Shown here piece after piece: positions 34,418-43,220 of a stretch of 48,046 bases of DNA. Where the stretch lies: the NCBI GenBank assembly GCA_902494875.1, contig CABUUO010000011.1:1-48046 (forward strand), in the 5' to 3' direction. Position 1 is the stretch's first letter; each line of letters opens with the position of its first letter. Source of the DNA: an uncultured Pseudomonadota bacterium (GTDB lineage: Bacteria; Pseudomonadota; Alphaproteobacteria; RF32; CAG-239). The notes beneath the pieces are model-generated. The model was given only the letters and a program-made list of their open reading frames with translations, was not told the DNA's origin and searched no databases. The position numbers were made by a program, and so were the translations under genes.

Positions 34418-35494
34418 ATGGATACCAAGTTCACCATTGCCGCTGCCGCCGCAATAATCTGTTTTCTCGTCAGTTTCTTCGGCTTTGTTGCCCTGACCGG
34501 ACGCTTTTATGTTGATAAGGAAGATGCCGGCGGAAACAAACTTGTTTTTATGCCGTTTTACATTCCTTCCGCGCTTGGAATCGTCCTGTTGTATTTTTTC
34601 AGCCCCTATTTTTCCGATTTCATTCATGAAATCAGCTTTTCAAACATATTGGTTCCGCTGACGTGCACCGGAATAATCTACGTCTCTTCCCTCTCTGACC
34701 GCAGCGCCAAATATACTCTGGCGACAATTTTGCCTGCTTGTGCGGTTTCTGCTTTTTTCCTGCCTGAAAATGCCCTCATCTTTGAAGGGGAACTCCCTTT
34801 CTGGCTGGATCGCTTCGTCGTTATTGCCGTTTGGTTCCTTTTCAGCAGCATGTACTATATTCTTAACGGCATTGACGGTGTTCAACCGGTACAGACCGGA
34901 ACCATATGCTCCGGTATCGTCATTCTTGCCGTTTTGGATGCCACCCCTTTTCTTTACGGTCTTTTTGCCGCCGTCGTCCTCGCCGCCACTGCCGCTTACG
35001 CCATTTTCAACTGGTACCCGGCCAGACTCAACATAAACCGGCCGTCATCACAGGCTTTGGGCTTTATGCTCGGCTGGATGCTTTTTGCCAACGCGGCGGA
35101 AGGAGCCTCGTCCTCATCGCTGATTTTAATAATGTTCTTTATCATTGAAGTGGCCGGCGCCGTTATAAAGAAAATCACGTTGCGGGACAAATTTGCCGAC
35201 CTCACCGCCGACACCGTCTATTATCAGGCTAACGTTTCGGGTCTCTCGCCGCACTATATCTGTACCTTTCTCATCAAGCTGCAGATAATCTTCATCATTT
35301 TGAGCGCTTTTCAGATATATGCCCCTAACGCTTATTCTCTGCCGCTGCTGGCGTTGGTTATCGGCATCTGGTTTCTGTCCAAGCTCAAAAACTGGCAGAC
35401 ACCGAATAAAACCATCCGCGAGCTCAACCGTGACTTTATGGAAGACATCCGGCAGAATATTGAAGATTTGAAAAACAACATCGGTAAGGACTAG
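34418..35494 (+). CDS. MraY/WecA-like membrane glycosyltransferase homologue, degenerate
   Basis: A 358-aa protein with about ten membrane helices. It resembles the Glycos_transf_4 (MraY/WecA) family, which transfers sugar-phosphate to undecaprenyl phosphate. GIIYVSSLSDRSAKYTLATI (85-104) aligns with the DD-containing helix, with one Asp replaced (SD, 93-94). YYILNGIDGVQPVQTG (146-161) fits the N...DG motif, but at FNWYPARLNINRPSSQALGF (197-216) the usual acidic GDSGS motif is missing. It may be a transport, scaffold or inactive paralogue. AAGG 8 nt before the ATG supports the start. A TPR gene follows after one base. Confidence 0.55.
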   Translation: MDTKFTIAAAAAIICFLVSFFGFVALTGRFYVDKEDAGGNKLVFMPFYIPSALGIVLLYFFSPYFSDFIHEISFSNILVPLTCTGIIYVSSLSDRSAKYTLATILPACAVSAFFLPENALIFEGELPFWLDRFVVIAVWFLFSSMYYILNGIDGVQPVQTGTICSGIVILAVLDATPFLYGLFAAVVLAATAAYAIFNWYPARLNINRPSSQALGFMLGWMLFANAAEGASSSSLILIMFFIIEVAGAVIKKITLRDKFADLTADTVYYQANVSGLSPHYICTFLIKLQIIFIILSAFQIYAPNAYSLPLLALVIGIWFLSKLKNWQTPNKTIRELNRDFMEDIRQNIEDLKNNIGKD

Positions 35495-35495
35495 A

Positions 35496-36860
35496 ATGGA
35501 ACTGCTCAAACAGATAAAGGATGCCCTGTTTGCCAAACATGCCGACACTAAACCCGATCTCGGCGCGGAAGAATATGAAGATATTCGGTTTAATCTTGTG
35601 GTTATCGAATTTTCTGACAGCGTCGAAAGCCGCAGCGGAGAAATCATCGCCGAAAAAATGCGCCAGCACGAAGGTCTGAGCGTTTCTTATTTTGACGAAC
35701 CCTTTCCCAAAAACTTTCTCAATCTGGATACGCGCACGCTTTTTGATCTCATTGACAAAGGACAGGCTATTTTGGACCGAACCGGTGCCGATGTCCTGCT
35801 CTGGGGCTATCGTGAAGGCGAAAAAATCCGCATCAACTTTCAAAACAACAATCAATATGAAAAAGAAGACAATGCTTTCGTGTCATTGATGGATTGTTTC
35901 TATATTCCGGCTGACATTACCGGTTCTGAAAACAAACTGCCTGAAGCGCTCGGCAACCTGATTTACGGTGCCGTTCTCAGTACCGTCAGCCCCAAGGACA
36001 AGCCGGCCGGCATTAAAAAGAAATTTTTACTGAAAAAAATAATTGATCGTCTTTCCCGCGACAATTCGGCCAAAAGCCTCTCCATCGAATATATGCCCTA
36101 CATTATGAACATTTTGGGCATCATCTACCTGAGCTACGCTTATAACCGCGGTGACGATAAAGATTATAAAATTGTCAAAAATCTGTTTGAAACAGCCCTC
36201 AAACATCAGGATCTCATCAAAAATCCTGTCCACCTCGGCTGCATATACAATCACCTCGGGCAGCTGTATGACAGTGCCGGTCAACACACTTCCCGCCGGT
36301 CGGATTCTTATTTGAAAAATGCTATTCACTATTACCGGCTGGCTCAAAAATATCTCAGCAAATATAATTACCCCTACGACTACGGCTGTATATCTTACAA
36401 ATTGTCCGGCCTGTTCTTTAATTACTGGCGGCAGAAAGAAGACATTCAGGCTCTGCGCGATGCCGTTTTCCAGTTACGGGAAGCAGAAAAGATATACACC
36501 TACGCATTGTTCCCCGAATTTTGGGCCAACATTCAGGGCGATCTTGCGCACATGTTGGCGCTGCTCGGCAATTTCAGCCGTAGCGAAGACATTTCCGAAT
36601 TGGCCATTGCCTGTTACAAAAACCGTCAGAAAGTCATTACCGAAAGAAGAGATCCTCTGGCCTGGGCGCAAATTCAGGAAAGCATCGGCGAAATTTACTA
36701 TCGCCTGGGCAAAAACAGCTCCGACCGCGCTTTATTGGAAGAAGCACTTGAATATTTCCATGATGCCCTCTACATCTTTGAAAACATGGAGCTGACCGAA
36801 GACGCCAAAAAGCTGACTGCCAGCATTGCCAAAACCGGCCAGGCTCTAAACCTCATATAA
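35496..36860 (+). CDS. TPR-repeat protein
   Basis: A 454-aa soluble protein. The N-terminal part (about 1-180) has strand/helix segments such as DIRFNLVVIEFSDSVESRSG and GADVLLWGYREGEKIRINFQ. From about residue 195, TPR-like helical pairs follow (YMPYIMNILGIIYLSYAYNR, LKNAIHYYRLAQKYLSKYNY, WAQIQESIGEIYYRLGKNSS, ALEYFHDALYIFENMELTED). It has no signal peptide and probably serves as an interaction scaffold. It is 1 nt after the MraY-like gene and 11 nt before the DUF3750 gene, suggesting one operon. The binding partner is unknown. Confidence 0.7.
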   Translation: MELLKQIKDALFAKHADTKPDLGAEEYEDIRFNLVVIEFSDSVESRSGEIIAEKMRQHEGLSVSYFDEPFPKNFLNLDTRTLFDLIDKGQAILDRTGADVLLWGYREGEKIRINFQNNNQYEKEDNAFVSLMDCFYIPADITGSENKLPEALGNLIYGAVLSTVSPKDKPAGIKKKFLLKKIIDRLSRDNSAKSLSIEYMPYIMNILGIIYLSYAYNRGDDKDYKIVKNLFETALKHQDLIKNPVHLGCIYNHLGQLYDSAGQHTSRRSDSYLKNAIHYYRLAQKYLSKYNYPYDYGCISYKLSGLFFNYWRQKEDIQALRDAVFQLREAEKIYTYALFPEFWANIQGDLAHMLALLGNFSRSEDISELAIACYKNRQKVITERRDPLAWAQIQESIGEIYYRLGKNSSDRALLEEALEYFHDALYIFENMELTEDAKKLTASIAKTGQALNLI

Positions 36861-36871
36861 CGGATACACAA

Positions 36872-37639
36872 ATGGAAATAGATTTCAGTTTTCTTAAGAC
36901 ACCGCAGTTCCGCCGTTGGTTTTTAGTTTTACTGCTGACAGCCTTGATTATTACGGCCTTTGCAACTCGCCGCGACTGGCGCACTGCCCGCCGCGACAGT
37001 GCCGGTCTGGCTCCGGCTCCGCAGGAAGTATCTGAAGCCATCGTACAAGTCTATGCCGCTCGCACCATCAACTGGCGCGGTTGGTTCTCCGTTCATAGCT
37101 GGATTGCCACCAAAGAAAAGAACGCCGATCATTACGTAACCTATCAGGTCATGGGCTGGAACCTTTATTTTTCCGGCAATGCCGTCTCCGTCCGCAAAGA
37201 CGTCCCGGACCGTTACTGGTATGGTTCCAAACCCGAACTGCTTGAAGAAATTCGCGGGCCGAAAGCGGAAAAAGCCATCACCCGGATTCAGGAATACGTT
37301 AAAAACTATCCCTACAAAACTTATTATAACGTATGGCCCGGTCCCAACAGCAACTCCTTTATTGCCAACATCATCCGCAATACGCCGGAACTCACCGTCG
37401 AACTGCCGCCCAATGCCATCGGTAAAGACTGGATAAACCGCGGCGATTTCTTCGGTCGTTCGGAAAGCGGCAGCGGTTGGCAGTTTTCGCTTTTTGGCGC
37501 GCTGGGAGCAACCGTCGGTAAAGCCGAAGGCATAGAGATAAACATTTTGGGTCTGACATTCGGCATCGACTTTCTCCGCCCGGCACTCAAACTTCCGTTT
37601 ATCGGCCGTTTGGGTATGAAAGACGCACCGCTTGACTAA
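36872..37639 (+). CDS. DUF3750 family membrane-anchored protein
   Basis: A 255-aa protein with one N-terminal helix (about 15-35) followed by an extracytoplasmic domain of the DUF3750 type. The recognisable elements are WFSVHSWIATKEKNADHYV, YQVMGWNLYF, and especially YYNVWPGPNSNSFIANIIRN and ELTVELPPNAIGKDW. Function of the family is unknown. It is the last gene of the rsmB...TPR run and is convergent with the PilT/DotB-like gene. There is no clear terminator. Confidence 0.8.
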   Translation: MEIDFSFLKTPQFRRWFLVLLLTALIITAFATRRDWRTARRDSAGLAPAPQEVSEAIVQVYAARTINWRGWFSVHSWIATKEKNADHYVTYQVMGWNLYFSGNAVSVRKDVPDRYWYGSKPELLEEIRGPKAEKAITRIQEYVKNYPYKTYYNVWPGPNSNSFIANIIRNTPELTVELPPNAIGKDWINRGDFFGRSESGSGWQFSLFGALGATVGKAEGIEINILGLTFGIDFLRPALKLPFIGRLGMKDAPLD

Positions 37640-37670
37640 AGCAAAACGGTTCGCTTAAGCGGCGTAATTC

Positions 37671-38915
37671 CTAAGAAAACAACGGAATATTGCGTTCTAT
37701 CTTGACCCGTTGCTGTTCCAGAATGGTTGCCAGATTAAGCTTGCCGCTTCGCAGCATTCCGCGAACCTGGCAACCGGCATTAACGTCCGGATTGGCAAAC
37801 AAATATGTTACGCGGGCTCTTTTGGGAGCTCCTTCCAACACCTGATGCAGACAGGCCAAAAATCCGTTGGCAACCAGCTCATAAGCCATTTCCTCGCTGA
37901 TACCGCTGGAGGCGGCATATTTAACCAGCGCATTCACCGCATCACTGACGTTGTTGGCATGAATCGTCGACAAAACAAGGTGCCCGGAAGTCGCGGCGCG
38001 CAAAGCTTCGCTGGCCACGTCGGGAGAGCGGATTTCACCAAGATAAACATAACGCGGTTTTGAACGCAGGGCTGATTTAATGCCCTCTTCCCAAATTCCG
38101 TCCGGCGGCGTGGTCTGTTTACAAAGCCCCAGTTCCGCATTGGGCGTAACATAAACGCCGTCCAGCGGCATCTCTATCGGATCTTCAATCGTAAACGCAT
38201 ATCCGCCTTTTTGTTGCAGATATTCTTTAAGCAGAGCCGAAACCGTCGTACTTTTGCCCGACCCCGTTGCACCGGCCAACAGAATCAAACCGCAGCCGCC
38301 GGCTAGCGAGATCAGATGGTTATAAATTCCCGGCTGCAACCCTAAATCTTTCAGATTCGGAACCGAAATCGGCATTTTACGGGCACAATATTGCGGACCG
38401 TCTAATGCAATGGTTCTTTCCACACGATAGTTGCGCCCTTCATAATTCAGAAGATAACTACGATTTTTGCCGTCATAAGCCTCTTCGATTTTACTGAAAA
38501 ATTTCGGAAAGTCCGTAAACGAAATAACTTTCAGTCCGCAATCGGTTTTAGCCCCCCAGACATAACATTTTTTGTCAGGCGTAATATAAACGTCGGAAAA
38601 CTTAACATCGTTAATCAGTCCTTCGTCGGTCGGAGCTGTAACCGATACTCTGCTTTCGTCGGCAGGTTTGGTCTCCGGTTTGGAAACCGCCGGCTGAACC
38701 GTATTTTGAACCGGCGCAGAAGGCTTGGGTTGCTGCTGCGTTTGTGACTGTGAAGAAACCGGAGTCTCAACAGGCTTGGGCTGAGGTTTCGGCGCTTCTC
38801 CGCCCGACATGGCCTTAATCAGATCCTGACTGGAGTGAACGCCCAACCGGTTGCCGGCATTACCCGCGACAGAAGCAGAAGAGGAATTCACATTCTTTTT
38901 CTGAAAAAAATTCAT
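37671..38915 (-). CDS. PilT/DotB-like secretion ATPase with long disordered N-terminus
   Basis: A 414-aa hexameric-type secretion ATPase. Residues 1-~95 are low-complexity, Pro/Gln/Ser-rich. A short N-terminal domain precedes the motor, which has Walker A GATGSGKST (215-223), Asp box TIEDPIE (242-248), Walker B-region YVYLGEIR (290-296) and His box GHLVLSTIHA (311-320). These are PilT/DotB family hallmarks. The usual Asp after GEIR is Ser (GEIRSPDV). No pilus or type IV secretion genes are nearby, so it is an orphan in this window; it could serve a system encoded elsewhere. Upstream there is 240 bp of AT-rich sequence with no gene. Confidence 0.82.
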   Translation of the reverse strand: MNFFQKKNVNSSSASVAGNAGNRLGVHSSQDLIKAMSGGEAPKPQPKPVETPVSSQSQTQQQPKPSAPVQNTVQPAVSKPETKPADESRVSVTAPTDEGLINDVKFSDVYITPDKKCYVWGAKTDCGLKVISFTDFPKFFSKIEEAYDGKNRSYLLNYEGRNYRVERTIALDGPQYCARKMPISVPNLKDLGLQPGIYNHLISLAGGCGLILLAGATGSGKSTTVSALLKEYLQQKGGYAFTIEDPIEMPLDGVYVTPNAELGLCKQTTPPDGIWEEGIKSALRSKPRYVYLGEIRSPDVASEALRAATSGHLVLSTIHANNVSDAVNALVKYAASSGISEEMAYELVANGFLACLHQVLEGAPKRARVTYLFANPDVNAGCQVRGMLRSGKLNLATILEQQRVKIERNIPLFS

Positions 38916-39155
38916 CGTTCAAATCTCTCAAATTGGCATAACCACACTAAAAAAATACAATCATTATTTTCTTGAGATTTTATTAATTTTCCGATTATTT
39001 TTTATTATAGCTGTTTCTTTGTTTTTCCGCAATCGACCCTTTGGCTATAATCATTCATAGTATAATATAAACTGACCTAACGTTTCTCACCGATAAAAAA
39101 TACCGGCAAAAATCATTCAATTAACCGCATTAAGGTTTTCCGTTAAAACCTTGGC

Positions 39156-40289
39156 TCAACTTTCTGAAGCACCGCGCGGAACAATATCGATCACCACAAA
39201 CTCAGACTTGGTGCCGGTCTTAAATTTAATCGCCCAGTCAGAAAGTCCCGACGTAACGATAAAATCAGTCACATTCCGCCGTTCGTGACCATAAGTTTTG
39301 TCGTTGGCACCAATCCATTCTCCGACTTTATTCAGCGGAAACAGCTGTCCGCCGTGCGTATGCCCGGAAACGACCAGGTCAGCTTTGGCCGCCGCCTGTT
39401 TTTCGTAATCATTGGGCTGATGATCAACAACTGCAACAAACTTTTCCGTATCCAATCCCCGGAGCAGTTCTGCGGTCTCAACCCGGAAACCGCCGCGCAG
39501 AATCTCGGAAACGTCTTTCCTTCCCGCCACATAAAACCTATTGCCAACCAATACCGTTTCATCTTGCAAAACCCTGACTTTGTTTTTTTGCAGTTCGGCG
39601 ACCAAATCATCGCCGGTAAAACCTCTCGCCGCCGGATCATGATAACCTTTGTCATGGTTGCCCATGGCAAAGTAAACGCCGTATTTCGTCTCAAGCTGCC
39701 CCAAAGCCCGGCAGGAGGCAGTCATCTCATCCCGCGAAGTTCCGTCATCGACAAAATCACCGGCAATCAATACCACATCCGGCTGATATGCCTGCATCCG
39801 CCGGAGATGACGAGCAAAACCGCTGCTGTCAAAAGTCGTGCCGATATGAGAGTCGGCAAAAACAATCAAACGCAGACGATTACCTACCTTATCCGATTCG
39901 ATGACATATGAAGTAGCCCATACCTGATGATCCAGATACCACCCTGCCGCCAGAGAAACGACGCTGAACAAAATCGCCGTCCACCCGGCATAATAATGAG
40001 CAAACGGTCTTTTCCTGATTCTCTGCATCAAACTAAACGTTAAATCGCTCAATAGCCACAAGACCACAAAATGCAAAAGGCAGACAATGGCATTCATCAA
40101 ATTCATCAACAGGCTTAGGACGACAAAAACGAGTAGAACAATACTGAAACCGACAATTCTGTTACGCCGATGCGCGCCGGAATCTTTTCCGTCTCTCCGG
40201 CCAAAACAAGCAACACGGCTGCCCAGATAAACAAGCCCGCAAACAGTCGAAATAACAACAATCACAAGAATTACATACCACATTAACAT
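39156..40289 (-). CDS. Membrane-anchored calcineurin-like metallophosphoesterase (YaeI/YkuE-like)
   Basis: A 377-aa protein with an N-terminal membrane region of four or five helices (about 1-125) and a C-terminal calcineurin-type phosphoesterase. The metal motifs are complete: VFADSHIG (D146, H148), LIAGDFVDDG (D178), AMGNHD, VDHQPNDY and GHTHGGQ. Such proteins hydrolyse phosphoester or lipid-linked phosphates; YkuE and LpxH-like relatives act in the envelope. An upstream ATG at 40310 exists, but GGAG 7 nt before the ATG at 40289 favours the shorter form. No operon partner. Confidence 0.88.
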   Translation of the reverse strand: MLMWYVILVIVVISTVCGLVYLGSRVACFGRRDGKDSGAHRRNRIVGFSIVLLVFVVLSLLMNLMNAIVCLLHFVVLWLLSDLTFSLMQRIRKRPFAHYYAGWTAILFSVVSLAAGWYLDHQVWATSYVIESDKVGNRLRLIVFADSHIGTTFDSSGFARHLRRMQAYQPDVVLIAGDFVDDGTSRDEMTASCRALGQLETKYGVYFAMGNHDKGYHDPAARGFTGDDLVAELQKNKVRVLQDETVLVGNRFYVAGRKDVSEILRGGFRVETAELLRGLDTEKFVAVVDHQPNDYEKQAAAKADLVVSGHTHGGQLFPLNKVGEWIGANDKTYGHERRNVTDFIVTSGLSDWAIKFKTGTKSEFVVIDIVPRGASES

Positions 40290-40756
40290 TCTATTCTCCG
40301 TTTCACGCATACTTACGTGTGGATTACAAACACCTTATTTAAATAACCGATAGATCGGTACTGCTGGCAACGGCCGGCTGACAATGTCCGGCAATAATAA
40401 AATATCAACCAATATACCTTTTTATAACAACCGCCGGTCAACACTAAAATTATCCTCAAAAAAAGAACCTTCCCCCCAATACCCCGATACAGAATTTCCG
40501 GCAACAGCCGCTGTGGACATTAAAGTATCTTTTATAAAATTACATCTGCACACCAGCGTTTCTTTCACGATATTTATCAGCATACCTTTTAGAGTATACT
40601 CAAAGTCAAGATCTTTTTATATCTGTTGCTTTTCTGCTCCAAAATCTCCCCGCATTTCCACCGGATACGAAAAAAGACGCTGTTTCTAAGCGTCTTTTTA
40701 ATTAAAATGGCGGTGTAGTAAACCTCAACGGTATTGAGCATACGAAAGAGCAATGA
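40290..40756. other. Gene-free stretch with a terminator
   Basis: About 470 bp with no convincing gene: open frames here lack ribosome sites and family resemblance. The only clear element is the hairpin at 40671-40700. It begins the transition from the resident chromosome to the AT-rich accessory block. Confidence 0.5.
40671..40700. terminator. Rho-independent terminator, probably for the Mrr-N-like gene
   Basis: AAAAAGACGC, loop TGTTTCTAA, GCGTCTTTTT; A- and T-runs on both sides. On the minus strand it lies 57 nt past the stop of the gene at 40757. Confidence 0.75.
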
Positions 40757-41026
40757 TTAAATAATTTCCCAGATCCCTTTCGGACTTTCATCAACTAATT
40801 CTCCCGGATTCTCTTTCGAATAAGCAGGCTTCATTCTTCCCTCTTTTCTTAATTCTGTTGCGGCCCAACGAATATCATAATTCCATGTATAAAACATATC
40901 TTCAGAAGGATTTAATTTGCTCGCATAAAGCTTCCAGAATTCGCGGAATATATTCATCATGGAAGCTTTACCTCCTAAAGATTTAATAGTTTCATACAAT
41001 AAATTAGGCAAATCATTTCTAACCAT
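40757..41026 (-). CDS. Small Mrr-N-like winged-helix protein, 89 aa
   Basis: An 89-residue protein that resembles the N-terminal winged-helix (Mrr_N-type) domain found on restriction endonucleases. It has MVRNDLPNLLYETIKSLGGK at the start, a WNYDIRWAATELRKEGRM helix, and the closing GELVDESPKGIWEII. In Mrr-type proteins this unit recognises DNA; here no nuclease domain follows. It may be a stand-alone DNA-binding or regulatory protein, or a remnant. The ATG at 41026 has no strong ribosome site (GGAG about 11 nt upstream). It borders the AT-rich block and is divergent from the nuclease cassette. Confidence 0.6.
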   Translation of the reverse strand: MVRNDLPNLLYETIKSLGGKASMMNIFREFWKLYASKLNPSEDMFYTWNYDIRWAATELRKEGRMKPAYSKENPGELVDESPKGIWEII

Positions 41027-41542
41027 ATTCTATTCTCCACAATATAACTAATCGTATAAAAAGTGTACCATCACTATTTTTGCAAAGTCAAACTAAATCC
41101 TTCCTACCTCGGGATTACAAACGTATCATTGCCCATCCCCTAATAACAAGGAATCTACAAGGAAATTTAGTACTTTTCAGGGGCATTTTGAGAATCACTC
41201 ATGGCTGTATCAATTGCGTCCTAAGCCTCTACAGGCAACAGACCTGCAATTTCTCTAAGAATTAACAGGGAATTTAAACTCAATAACAGGAAAACTTTGT
41301 TACATATTTGCTTTGTTATAACTCTTATAAATATTTAACTCTTCAAATTTTTTAGCCATTATCGGATTATTTTTGCTAGCTTCTTTGCTGTTAGATACTG
41401 AGTTTTATCATTTACCAAGTGAAGATTGTATTCTTTTATACCATATTATTCTGATAGGTGTGCCTTATTCTCTATTTTATGATGCAATAGAATTTTTCAA
41501 ATCTTGTAATTCCATATAATCTCCAGTATCATAATCAGTAAC
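41027..41542. other. AT-rich stretch without a recognised gene, left part of the accessory block
   Basis: About 500 bp upstream of the nuclease gene. A possible degraded coding remnant is at about 41095-41250, with an open frame but no start and no family resemblance. TAACAGGGAA (41263-41272) and TAACAGGAAA (41284-41293) are a short direct repeat. Base composition drops to the AT-rich level that lasts to about 46934. Confidence 0.4.
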
Positions 41543-41607
41543 TTGAAAGAAATTGAGGTTTCAAGCAAAAACGATATTGCTCAAGGTATCTACATTGTAA
41601 ATTTTTC

Positions 41608-41613
41608 AAAGGA
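41608..41613 (+). promoter_or_regulatory. Ribosome binding site deciding the nuclease start
   Basis: AAAGGA lies 7 nt before the ATG at 41621, favouring it over the TTG at 41543, which has no ribosome site. Confidence 0.6.
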
Positions 41614-41620
41614 TTCATTA

Positions 41621-43087
41621 ATGAAAATAAACAGTGCTTCAAAAGGACGTCCTATTATCTCAACGACATTTGCAGGCAAAAGAGCCGTACTTGTCGGAGA
41701 TGAACTACATACTTTTGAAGGGCTCACTTTTCATGATTTTTTAGTACATTATTTAAAGCAGAAGCTTACTTTAGAGTGGTTCAGAAAAGAAAGTCAAGAA
41801 CCAGAGGAAACAAGACATCCCATTCTTAAATGGCTTCATGAGCTTGCAGAAATACAAAGAAAGACAGGAGAAGATAAAAGCAAAACCGAAATATGGAGTG
41901 CACCATTAACTGGCTCGGCTTTATCTTTTCTGAAACTCGCACACAATATATACTTACTTAGCCATAATGTAAAACTAGAAGAACGTTTACTTAAAAGATT
42001 GAGAAGTAAAGATCAATTCTTTGGGGCTCTATATGAAACTTTTGTAGCAGCTGTCTTTATACAATCAGGTTTTGATATAGAATTAGAAGATGAAGCCGAT
42101 ACAGACACATCACATTGCGAATTTACGGCTACAAATAGGAAAACAGGAAATAAGTTCTCTGTTGAAGCAAAACTAAGAAGCAAAAAAGACAATGATAATA
42201 TAGACAATATATCTGTAAAATGGCGTGTTTTAAAAGCCTTACATAAAAAAGCAGAACATAAGAGAATTATATTCGTTGACATTAACTTTCCTGTAGACTC
42301 TTTTGAAGAAGGAAACAAGCTCTTTGACAAAACAGACATTATCTTAAATGATCTTGAAAAAACTAAAGATGAAACTGCCTATATATTCGTAACCAATAAC
42401 CCACATTATTTTAAAGAACACTCAAATAATATCCAAAGTTCTGTTCTAATAAGAGGCTTCAATATACCTGAATTTACGAGAAATCAAGCTAGGAGCTTGC
42501 ATGAAGCCATTGAATTCAGAAAAAAACACTTCGATATTATTCAAATACAAAAACTTTTTAGAAATGTTTACGACATTCCTTCAGGTTTTAGTGAAGATTT
42601 AGTAAGCGAAATATGTAAGATGTCATCTTTGGCTGGATTAACAATAGGCTGCACATATAAGCTACCGTACATAGACGAAAATATTGCTGATGCTATACTG
42701 GAGAATATTATTGTTGATGAATATAAGAAAAAAATTTACGCAATATTTCGCTATATAGGAAGAAATAAATCTGCAATAAAATTTATTTCATTAACAGAAG
42801 ATGATTTAGAAGAGTATAGAAAACTAAGGAAGCAAATTAGTGATAAAATTAACGACACAAAACAACTTGATAAAATGGGAATGTTAGAAATTTACGATAC
42901 ATTGTATGAAACTTATAATGAATCTACAAAAGAAAATCTTATTAATTTTTTGGAAAATGATCCAAACATCAACATATTGAAAACGAAATCACAAGAAGAG
43001 CTTGCTCAATATTACTGCGAAAGAATAGCAGAAAGTATTTATTTTGATATTCAAAAGCATTCCAATCGTCCTTTTAGTTATGCTTAA
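41621..43087 (+). CDS. PD-(D/E)XK nuclease-like protein, first gene of putative defence cassette
   Basis: A 488-aa soluble protein. Residues ~130-190 carry a PD-(D/E)XK signature. E139 lies in FFGALYETFVAAVFIQSGFD, E167 in SHCEFTATNRKTGNKF, then E182-x-K184 in SVEAKLRS. This is the order expected of a restriction-endonuclease-like fold. The N-terminal segment (GKRAVLVGDELHTFEGLTFH) and the large helical C-terminal part (IPSGFSEDLVSEICKMSSLA, ELAQYYCERIAESIYFDI) have no named domain I recognise. The ATG at 41621 has AAAGGA 7 nt upstream; a TTG at 41543 would add 26 residues. The Cap4-STAND gene follows after 133 nt on the same strand. I infer a nuclease in immunity, but this is not proven. Confidence 0.7.
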   Translation: MKINSASKGRPIISTTFAGKRAVLVGDELHTFEGLTFHDFLVHYLKQKLTLEWFRKESQEPEETRHPILKWLHELAEIQRKTGEDKSKTEIWSAPLTGSALSFLKLAHNIYLLSHNVKLEERLLKRLRSKDQFFGALYETFVAAVFIQSGFDIELEDEADTDTSHCEFTATNRKTGNKFSVEAKLRSKKDNDNIDNISVKWRVLKALHKKAEHKRIIFVDINFPVDSFEEGNKLFDKTDIILNDLEKTKDETAYIFVTNNPHYFKEHSNNIQSSVLIRGFNIPEFTRNQARSLHEAIEFRKKHFDIIQIQKLFRNVYDIPSGFSEDLVSEICKMSSLAGLTIGCTYKLPYIDENIADAILENIIVDEYKKKIYAIFRYIGRNKSAIKFISLTEDDLEEYRKLRKQISDKINDTKQLDKMGMLEIYDTLYETYNESTKENLINFLENDPNINILKTKSQEELAQYYCERIAESIYFDIQKHSNRPFSYA

Positions 43088-43207
43088 CATAAATATGTGG
43101 TATTTTATATTATTTGTGTCAAATTAATTTTGGGTATAGATTAATAGGTTAATATAATTTATTCAAATATACTAAAGGCTGCAATATTATAAGATAAACT
43201 GATTTAT

Positions 43208-43212
43208 AAGGT
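43208..43212 (+). promoter_or_regulatory. Ribosome binding site supporting a TTG start
   Basis: AAGGT lies 8 nt before the TTG at 43221. No in-frame ATG exists until residue 239, so the TTG start is needed to keep the nuclease domain. Confidence 0.6.
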
Positions 43213-43220
43213 AATGATAG

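Noticed and set aside
40384..40689. Open frame of 101 codons on plus
   Set aside because: No ribosome site, low-complexity composition with no domain resemblance, and it runs into the terminator hairpin.
40321..41122. 11-bp repeat GGATTACAAAC at 40321-40331 and 41112-41122 as target duplication of the island
   Set aside because: Both copies lie on the left side, so they cannot flank the cassette; probably chance or an old local duplication.
41080..41265. Short open frames in the AT-rich leader
   Set aside because: No ribosome site and no family resemblance; at best a decayed remnant, so not called as a gene.
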